Shown here: one piece after another, positions 56,393-64,000 of the stretch | Layout of the letters: every line of letters begins with the position of its first letter | Position numbering within the stretch: position 1 is the first letter of the stretch | Translations under genes and position numbers: made by a program | Source of the DNA: Angiostrongylus vasorum | Lineage: Eukaryota > Nematoda > Chromadorea > Rhabditida > Metastrongylidae | Assembly (NCBI GenBank): GCA_018806985.1 | Contig: JADANN010000414.1 | Location: 496,001 to 560,000, forward strand | DNA length: 64,000 nt | Direction of reading: 5' to 3' | The notes under the pieces: model-generated | The model's input: only the letters and a program-made list of their open reading frames with translations | Databases searched by the model: none | What the model was told of the DNA's origin: nothing

Positions 56393-57440
56393 GAGCGGAG
56401 AGATTCATTTCTTTCCTGTATCTAAAGCGACTGAGAACAATCAAACGCTCGATTGCAGTTCACCTAGTCAACCTCGATTTAGAGCAAGTAGTTAAGAGTT
56501 GGCGCGATAATGAAGGTTAGGGCAAGAAACTATTTTTAGAGCAATAAATTATCAAGTGATTGCCGTAGAACAGAAAGGAAATTGAAGTCTCATTAAAGTA
56601 ATTACGATTAGTCAATTATGTGAACAACACCTTACTGGCCTATAAAAACCAACTGACTGCAGATAACGGTAAATCTAGACCATTTTCCTCTTAAACTCAA
56701 CGGATAAAATATGAGAAAAAAATAAACAAGGATTTGAGCCTAAGCAGTAGAGAAAACAGCATGAATACTACGAACAACAGGCCCCAGGTAAACAATAGTG
56801 GGAGGTGTTTATTGGAAACGCTGGTGGAGGAAGCACAGCACTTCACTGACAACGGTGCCAAATCTCGAGATCGGAAGAAGCGCGGAGCTACCGTCTTTTA
56901 GCACCTGCTAGCAGGTAAAAAGGACACACATAGTTCAGAAATCCAGCAATTTTCTACTTCTCATGGTCACTGGATTCAGGTTAAGCCGTTAAGTCCGCTA
57001 AGTATCTAATAAGCGTAAGCGATTCGCCAGAGTGCATAACCATATGCTTAGACCAAGTGCTAGGTTCCTTAAATTGTCATGACAAAGTGATCATGAAACG
57101 AGAAAAAAAGGGAGCAGCGTCGAGGAAATTTGACTTGTCTACACTTCACACGTGGTGATTAGGCGGCGAAAAAAGCATGATTATGTTCTCATTGCGAGTG
57201 CTCTCTTGTTTCTCCTCTCGCTTTCTCATGTGAGGACTTTCTTTTCTTTTGCCAGAAACTGACCATACGGTATTGATGAAAGAGACCTTAACGCGGTATG
57301 TTCTAGTGGACCGTTCGGCACAATATGGTCGGCTGGCAGCCGAGGTGAGGAGCTGACACTCACTGCTGCCAGAGACATGCACACTTACGTACGCAATCGA
57401 TTGCACGCCTATACTACCACCAACACCCGAAGGATGAGCA

Positions 57441-60400
57441 TCATCCGCCCCACATCTGCACCACAATTCCCGGAAGGCGTGGATTAACACAATCCCAAAC
57501 CTGAAGGTCAAAATCACTTAGCGAAAATTAAATCATTAAAAACACTGTTGCACGATTGACGGCACCTAACTCAAGAGACCTCAGAAAACTTTGGAAGCAA
57601 AGAAATGACTTGATATTAAAGAGCTAGAGCTCTATTGCACTGGATTCGAGCTGTGGAGAATCGACTCGGATCATCTCGGCTCTGACGAAGGCGATGAAAC
57701 GTTAGCTGAATGAAACCCTTGTAACAACCTAGTGCTCGCTTAACAATCCACTAAAGTAAGCCATTTTCTTTATTTTAGGATTAAATAAGCATTAAAGGGG
57801 GCGCGTATAGAGCAGTGGTTAAAGGTGCCCTGAAATACACATGGTCTCGCGCCCCATGCTCACCAAACCTTAGCCTTCCATCCCTCCGGCGTCATCAAAT
57901 TGGTACCAGATCTGTCTGGAAGGATAGCAGCACCGTCTCGATACATCGATGCGACTGCGACTCCGCGAATCATTCTACAGGCCAGATATGCATTCAATAA
58001 CCTCTAACGATGCTTGATGGAGTCAAATGTATGGCGCGTGCCTCAGGGATTGATCAACGTATAGAGCATTTATTAAGCACAAACAAGTCCAATCATGTTT
58101 ACATTTCCATCCATCTTTGGGTGTTTTATGGAAATAATCATTCATTGAGAATTACCGGTGGAAACTCCTAAAAAGCTTAGGAATCACGATTCTTTTGCAT
58201 TATTGTTAAGTGCCAACCACCACTAACGCATTAGTATTTACTAAATTTATTTTTTAAGTTGAAAGTTATTGCGGAACAATTTCAAATAATGGAGAACCTC
58301 AGAGAATGGGGCATACAGGGAAAACAAAAGCCCCAGGCCCACTGGTCTATGTAGAAATCGAAGAGTATTCTCGTCTATTTCGCTTTAGACTTTTATGAGA
58401 CAGAGAAATAGTAACATGGCGATAAGTCCGCTCCTTTCACCATTGTGGTGCTACTGTTAATTATAATTTTAGACCGTTACCAAACTATTCGTCAAAGAAA
58501 AGTATGCTCTCATGTAGTAAAATCAAGCAGGAATAGTTTCAAATATGAAATCTAGACAACCCCTATGAAGGCTTTTCTTTAATTTAAGGTCAATTCACCA
58601 AAAACAGGCCGCATTTTCCGTGAACATGTAAAGAACGGTCAAAACAAATGACCCAGCAACTTCATAGTAGCGATATTGATTAGGAGAAAAGCAAATAAGT
58701 ATTAAAAAAGTGACCACACAAAGTAACTGCCTAGTCTTAAATGAGAAAACTGCAAGCAGAAACTCTAGGAACTCTACGTCATCGATGAAGTTTTTGAAAG
58801 TACTACATTTATTGAACACTAATCCTAGTAAAAGCAGACACTCAGTAGCATACGAAGATCTTCCTAAGCTCGAAAGAAAAATATGTAATTACCTCAAGTG
58901 CCGACGTGGCTTCGTCCATGAAACAAATGTTGGGCGACTCTCGTGAAGTTTTGCTCGAGGACTCAACAGTAGACAATTTCAATACTTCTGAATAAAATGA
59001 GAAGATTTCTCACGAAGCAAAAAATGGACCTAATGGAAATATTGGAAACCCAAAGCTCTTTTCCAACTTTGCAATTTTATCCTAGAAAATAGGTGTCCTC
59101 AATAATTCAAGGTTAAATCTCTGCATACATATTTGACTAGCACCTTGACTTTAATAAGAATGTAAGAACAATACATGTAGACCAAACATTTGTAGTAGCA
59201 AACAAAATGAGATACTCAAGATACATGAATACCACACACCTTTCGATTCTGAAGCACCTCGTCCCTTTGGAAGGTTTTCCTCAGGCGAATGGTTTACAGA
59301 TAACATCGTTAAGGGAGGCATTTCGGAGGACTCATCGATGGTTACTTGCGAACAAGCTGCTTCTACAGATTCACTTCCTAGTGACCGCTTCGGAACTGGC
59401 ACCGATACGTCATCGGCAGCCTCCAGTGGGATATGCTTTGCTCTTATGTAGTTTTCCTCATTCTTCGATATACTACTCCGTCTATCTTCGTCATCAGCTA
59501 TCGAAGTAGATGGGGTTTCATAGGCGTTATCACCCTCAGATGTCTTTTCCAGGCAAGAAACAGCAAATTTCATCTCCATTTGCTTGTCTCCATGAATGGA
59601 TATTCCTTCCTCAGTAGCCAATTTCACTGGCGATGTTGGCGACTCCACTGAAGCAAGTTCTGTGGAAGAATTGTTCCGCTCCATACACACGTCCTTCAAC
59701 GGCGAGCTATTCGACTCTGTGCTAATCGATTTCCTTCTCACAGAACCGAATTTTTCGACATCCTCACCGTCTTTCCTCACTGGTGATGACTTGGTTTCGC
59801 TACCAGTTTTTAATGATGAATTTGAAACATCCTGCATAACTTCTTCCTGTTTATCTGGTCCCTTTAAAGCGTCAGCATCATGAGAGCATCCTGGTACTAC
59901 CTCTAGTGTTACAACGTCCTCGGGAGTTACTATACCAGCTCTTCTCATTGACCTCGTGATTCGTGCACGTGAGTGCTAAACAGTTCGAGATTCCATCATT
60001 TCAAAAAAACTTATAATTAAACACAGTCCCAAGAGATCAATCATAAATCAAATGACTTAAGGAAAAGTGAAGAACTTCAGAACGAAGAAGAATCCATAGA
60101 GGCAGAAACTAAGTAATTCGACCTGATTTGAAGCTGAATATTGCCGCTTTTGACTGCGCATGGGTGTCTTTTCCATAGAAGACTTACTTTCTTCCGTGAT
60201 TGACCCACTTTGAGAAGACACTTCCTAGAAACTCCACAAGCATCAAATAAGCAATAAAGAAGTAAAAACCATTATAAGGTAAACCGTGTAGCTTAACTTC
60301 ATAACGTTAAGTTGAGCTTCCGCACTGGAGATGAATTATAAGTAGGTAAAAAACTTTGTTTTGCATGAAATTTAAGCGGATGTAAATACGAACACAAGAT

Positions 60401-61558
60401 GCAAGAAAGTAGTCATTTTGAAAACAAAACTGAATTTGTAGCAAAAGGTACAGCTGCCAAAATTTTGAAAAAGAATGTGAACCAACATCACCATAATGAT
60501 GCTGACATTTACAAAACTCCGGACCACTGGTGTCTGCGGTGGGGATCGAAGACGCTATTACCCTTTCTAGGGGCTAACGCGTTCACCACCACACCATACC
60601 AGTCCTTTGTCTCCCCTTTTTCTCAGTTGCTATCGGCAATCACACGTCAACGGGATCTGAACCAATATCATTATGAAAACCTTTTCTTCATCAGATGTGG
60701 TTGTTTGGCTCTCGCTGGTGTTCGATCGCGCACCGCGGGTTTCATTTCTCCTTGATTTCCGCCCCAGCGATGAGCGCTTAAATGGACTTGTACGAAGTAA
60801 CTACTCGAACATTAGCAAATATGATAGTGAAGGATAAAAAATCAGCAAAGATAAATCCACACCTTTCTTACATCTCTTCTCGGTGTTGCTGCCAATAAAT
60901 GAGCATTCTTCGGGTCCCCTGGAAACGTATCTTCTCACGATGGCTGCATATAACGCTTCAAAAAATAACTCGGAAAATAGTGGTTCCATTCCCCAAGGAG
61001 TAAATTTAATAAACTAAATGTTTCGCCACCTTGGAATTATATTACGGTCGTACTAGTACTGTAGAAGTTTCTCATGGGCAAGATGGAAAATACCGGGTAA
61101 GAATAAAAAGTCCTGCTACAAACCATCGAACGGCGCTTTATATCATTAAATAAAACGCATTAACCTCGAGCTTTTTGTGTTTGTTTACCTTCAGCATGGA
61201 TATCACCGGAACGGACCTGTCTAAAAATGGTATTTTAGGACATTAAGGAAAGCACAAGAAGTCGCAAATCTATTGAAACATTATGTTACAAAAACACATA
61301 CAATTCTTCACCCGTGCGATTTACGGGGACTGAAAGAGGCGCAGCAGATGATAACGATGGTCCCGTATCCTGAGTAGAAGGAAACTCAAACTACAAACCT
61401 TCAGAGAAGAAAAAGCGCCACTGTAAACGTCATGGGAAAACTGACCTCTGGTCTGCTTGACAACTCCTTGTCGTCACCTCTTGATGAAGACGATCGAGTC
61501 CTGCGCATCATGCTACCTTCAAGTGGAACATTCCAAACCCTTGAACAATTGAGAAGCC
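57441..61558 (-). CDS. Unrecognised Ser/Arg/Glu-rich, probably disordered protein
   Basis: I do not recognise this protein. Exons joined by phase: 61558-61446, 61369-61312, 61220-61189, 60776-60681, 60224-60123, 59975-59240, 58987-58893 and 57500-57441 (about 429 residues, 5' end open). The N-terminal part is basic and Ser-rich (MMRRTRSSSSRGDD, RSSLGRKSRRNETRG, HSRARITRSMRRAG). The 245-codon exon is acidic and Ser/Thr-rich with many Ser-Pro sites (TESNSSPLKD, ESPTSPVKLA, VNHSPEENL). The C terminus is different and more folded-looking (NICFMDEATSALEVWDCVNP, RLPGIVVQMWGG). Composition suggests a nuclear, phosphorylated, largely unstructured protein, but that is inference. Exons 60776 and 60224 also have a second in-phase reading, so those two are the least sure. 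The 58892-57501 intron holds a SINE and a hammerhead-like motif; a missed exon there is possible. Confidence 0.6.
57678..57706 (+). ncRNA. Hammerhead-like motif, second family
   Basis: GGCT, CTGACGA, a very short stem II segment, GAAAC, GTT, AGC. Core bases are intact but stem II is reduced. The context (cgactcgg..tcatctcggctctg) is shared with the inverted motif at 62058-62091 and differs from the PLE copies at 7.7-9.0 kb. Confidence 0.4.
57797..58075 (+). repeat. Family B tRNA-derived SINE
   Basis: A complete plus copy, from the box A-like tagagcagtggttaaagg to tgatcaacgtatagagcatt, inside an intron of the 57-61 kb gene and antisense to it. Confidence 0.75.
60490..60665 (-). repeat. Family D SINE fragment
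   Basis: tttacaaaactccggaccac and ctaacgcgttcaccaccaca match the family in minus orientation. It lies in an intron of the same-strand gene. Confidence 0.65.
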
Positions 61559-62660
61559 CTAACAGCAAGTAGAACACGATAACCGTTACTTCAATGAAAA
61601 AAATCACAAATCAATGATGGTCCTGACGACTTGAGAACCTGGGGAATTTTCCACAACGAGACTTCAATTGACACAGGAACTGTTAAAGCATAGACGTCTT
61701 CATTTGTATGACTCGTCAATACTTTGCCACGTTACTAGTTAATTCTGTGAGTAGGGATTCTGAACCAAGGAAGTAGGACATGGTCAGACCTCTCATAAAC
61801 ATTGAATATCACGACGCTCTGGTCCGACTGATCGTTAGGGGTGACATAGGGCCATGCTTCAGATGGTCCTGTGGCCTCCATTTCAGGAATAGACCAGCAA
61901 CATCACTCCGAAAGTGGGGGATTTTTGCACCGCATTTGAATGTTTCTGTGAAAATAGCAGGAAGTGGACGCAAATTTCGACGTTTTACCAACAGCTCAGT
62001 ATTCAACATGTATTCAAATTGTTGGGCTTAAACGAGGTTGATGAACAGATTTGTTCCGCTAACGTTTCGACGTCTTCGTCTTCTCAGAGCCGATGACCCG
62101 AGTCGATGGACCACAGTCGTTCGTCTTCTCGATGTGGCTTCTGCATCGTCGTACCGAGACGGATCTTCTTCAGTAGATGTCCCAGTTTTCATTTCAAGAT
62201 TGTCAATGGCACTCGTACAATCGCTTGCAAGTAAATCTCGTCTAATTGATGTATAAGACGCGTACTACTGGTCAATGTTCATTAAAATCTTCGCTGGTGG
62301 TCCTGATTCTTATTCAACACATGACGGACTAGCCAACATGGTTTCAGCATAAATCTAGTTGAGAATAACTTGGCCTTTCCACTTTAAATAAGCCTGTTCT
62401 ATCTTAGTGGCCTGAAGGCTCCTAAGGATCCAGCCCAAAAAGTCTTTACGTATGCTCCCACCAAATTAGCTCGAGTGGGCCCGAAGGTGCTGTGTTCACT
62501 ATGGTAGTTGAAATTATCTGCTCCATTCACAATCAGTGCTCCATTGCACAACAGATGCAACGGAAAGAACTGTTCAGATCCTGTTCAAAAGTGGCCTTTT
62601 AACTCCTCTTGTGGGGGAATTTATCCAGTAATCCAAGAAACAACGTAGTATAATAACGGC
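61559..62660. other. Upstream of the 57-61 kb gene, hammerhead-bearing repeat
   Basis: Contains the inverted second-family hammerhead-like motif at 62058-62091. A minus frame 62009-61809 (LLVKRRNLRPLPAIFTETFK, AGLFLKWRPQDHLKHGPM) is open for 66 codons. I could not connect it to the gene or recognise it. Confidence 0.35.
62058..62091 (-). ncRNA. Hammerhead-like motif, second family, degenerate core
   Basis: On minus: GGCT, CTGAGAA (consensus CTGANGA, so G8 is lost), a strong stem II GACG/CGTC, GAAAC, GTT, AGC. Probably inactive. Confidence 0.4.
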
Positions 62661-62667
62661 ATGCGGG

Positions 62668-62940
62668 TGAGTGAGTGTTGCGCAGTGGTTGGAGGCTTCC
62701 TGTAATACACATGGGTTCGTTCCCACGCCTCAGGCCCTCCAAGCCCTCCATCCCTCCGGGGTCGGAAAATTAAGAAACTTGTCTGGGACGATAGCACACT
62801 GGCTCGATACATCGGTAGGCAACCGCGAGTCATTGTAAAGGCGAGACATGCATTCAATCACCTCCATCGATGCTTAATGAAGTCGAATGCATAGCGCATC
62901 CCTCAGGGATTGATGGACGCCGACAGCTTTATCCTTTTTT
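62668..62940 (+). repeat. Family B tRNA-derived SINE
   Basis: A full-length plus copy (gttgcgcagtggttggaggc, gggttcgttcccacgcctca, ttgatggacgccgacagctt), directly upstream of bcl-7. Confidence 0.8.
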
Positions 62941-63113
62941 GGTAACGGCATGAGAGTATTCAGCGATCGTTTCTTAAAGTTCGTGTTCATCTTTTCCATT
63001 TTTCGGCTTCTCTGCTTGTTTTCGCTATTTTCCTTCTCGCTTTCTTTTGTTCAGTTGTTCATTCTGCCAGTATACTCGTGTAATAGATGAGCATTATTTT
63101 GCTGATTTGAGGA

Positions 63114-63270
63114 ATGTACTCCGCTAATCGTTCTCATCGTGCTGAGACGAGAAATCGTACAAAGGATGAGCTTCGAAAAGTCATCAGTTCGATAGAAAAA
63201 GTGCGAAAGTGGGAGAAGAAGTGGGTACTCATAAAGGACACTCAAATTAAGATCCAGAAGTGGGTCCCGG
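63114..63270 (+). CDS. bcl-7: BCL7-family protein, first coding exon (gene runs past window end)
   Basis: Accessory subunit of SWI/SNF (BAF) chromatin remodelling complexes; the conserved N terminus contacts the nucleosome acidic patch. The exon encodes 52 residues that are the BCL7 N-terminal domain: [20 protein letters not shown], then [15 protein letters not shown] and IKIQKWVP. Human BCL7 reads [27 protein letters not shown] and KWVPV. It ends at a strong donor (gtaagt) in phase 1. No in-window exon could be assigned with confidence; the segment at 63695 (after ttacag) is open but does not look like BCL7. The intron contains a hammerhead-bearing foldback and a family A copy. Confidence 0.92.
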
Positions 63271-63320
63271 GTAAGTTGGTTTCTTTTTCTTTCAACGGAT
63301 GTACTGGTCTATTTATTTAT

Positions 63321-63548
63321 ATGGTCTTATAAACTGATCTCCTTTAGCTGATGCGAGGTTGGTATAGGTCTTCGTTGCCGTTGTCGTTGTTGTCCCACTC
63401 GTAACATCACGGCTGTGAGGAAGGTGAAATCGCCGAAACGTCAGCAGTTGACCAACAAGAACGACAGCAACAATAACAACAACGACAATGACAACGAAGA
63501 CCTATACCAAGAAGGCATCAGCTAAAGAAGATCGGTTTATAAGATCAT
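63321..63548 (+). repeat. Foldback with a hammerhead-like motif in its loop (bcl-7 intron 1)
   Basis: 63321-63393 and about 63474-63548 are imperfect reverse complements (cttataaactgatctccttt against aaagaagatcggtttataag, and tataggtcttcgttg against caacgaagacctata). The 80-bp loop holds GGCT, GTGAGGA, stem II GGTG/CGCC, GAAAC, GTC, AGC at 63411-63445. The core C3 is G, which would disrupt the C3-G8 pair. Confidence 0.65.
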
Positions 63549-63837
63549 GTAAATAAATATATCAACTATCTGTGCCGAGGTTTATAGAAAGTAAGTGTTT
63601 TGAGTTACTGAGACATCCTGATCATTTCTTAGGTAGCGGTAGTTGTGTTGTTTAACAGCGAGAGTCTTTCATGAGTGGATTTCCATTCATTACAGAACTG
63701 GATGGGCCAGTATGGATTAATATCAAGCGGTTGACTTCCATTCGTCGATTTTGCCAAACAGAAATTTTTGCCGCATGTTTTGTATTCAATCTTATAGCTA
63801 TCCATTGCGCAGTATTGATCTGGGCGTCGAACTGAAA

Positions 63838-64000
63838 GAGTTACTTGGATAGTTGGATATTTAAATAGCTCGTCCTCACTGGTTATGCGGGCCCCAGCAT
63901 AATCTCCATTTTTTTCGGAGTTTTGCTGGTTTAGCCATTTTGGTTCCCTGGAGTTTCGAGGTCAGCCTGGCCAAAGTCTGCCCCAGGTCGTTGCCACCAC
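63838..64000 (-). repeat. Family A repeat, cut by window end
   Basis: Starts acttggatagttggat and runs through gtttagccatt to the window edge. Confidence 0.75.

Noticed and set aside
59207..59883. Several open plus-strand frames
   Set aside because: They are antisense shadows of the 245-codon minus-strand exon, which has splice sites and phase in agreement with its neighbours.
60801..60989. A minus frame starting MEPLFSELFFEALYAAIVRR, and an alternative exon 60920-60867 with a gtaaga donor
   Set aside because: Skipping it keeps all flanking exons in phase with consistent composition. The alternative frame chain is also open, so this is a judgement, not a proof.

Overview
The window looks like nuclear DNA of a clade V (strongylid, hookworm-like) nematode. 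The evidence is AT-rich sequence, split genes with short exons and TTTTCAG-type 3' splice sites, probable trans-splice acceptors directly before start codons, and a very dense load of tRNA-derived SINE-like repeats, Penelope-like, mariner and RTE-like fragments. Nothing prokaryotic is present. All gene models below were assembled by hand from translated exons, splice sites and phase, so exon edges are predictions.

Layout. (1) 1-4622, + strand: the 3' part of a Rabex-5 (rabx-5/RABGEF1) gene; its last exons may lie as far away as 15097. (2) 4.6-19.3 kb: a repeat field with four tRNA-like or dispersed families (called A, B, C, D here), three Penelope-like element (PLE) remnants and a hairpin MITE. 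(3) 19333-28217, + strand: mitochondrial ribosomal protein L22, followed 198 bp later by the tiny TFIIH subunit TFB5, probably as an operon; the 71-codon TFB5 is split by a 6.9 kb intron full of repeats. (4) 28.2-38.4 kb: intergenic repeats, including a 244-bp tandem duplication. (5) 38443-46283, - strand: Mediator subunit 15 (mdt-15), 13 exons, with RTE-like and mariner remnants in its largest intron and no KIX domain found. (6) 46810-50548, - strand: the U3 snoRNP protein MPP10, head-to-tail upstream of mdt-15. (7) 50.5-57.4 kb: no gene model; a GC-rich island and repeats. (8) 57441-61558, - strand: an unrecognised Ser/Glu/Arg-rich, probably disordered protein. (9) 63114 onward, + strand: first exon of a BCL7-family (SWI/SNF) gene, cut by the window end.

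The protein-coding genes are housekeeping genes: endosome traffic, mitochondrial translation, transcription and repair (TFIIH, Mediator, BAF) and rRNA processing. The unusual material is in the introns and spacers. A recurring hammerhead-ribozyme-like motif with an almost loopless stem III, as reported for Penelope-like retroelements, occurs about eight times, usually within or between inverted repeats. One complete 1.43 kb PLE copy sits inside a SINE with an 8-bp target duplication. Another hammerhead-like motif lies in a foldback in the bcl-7 first intron.
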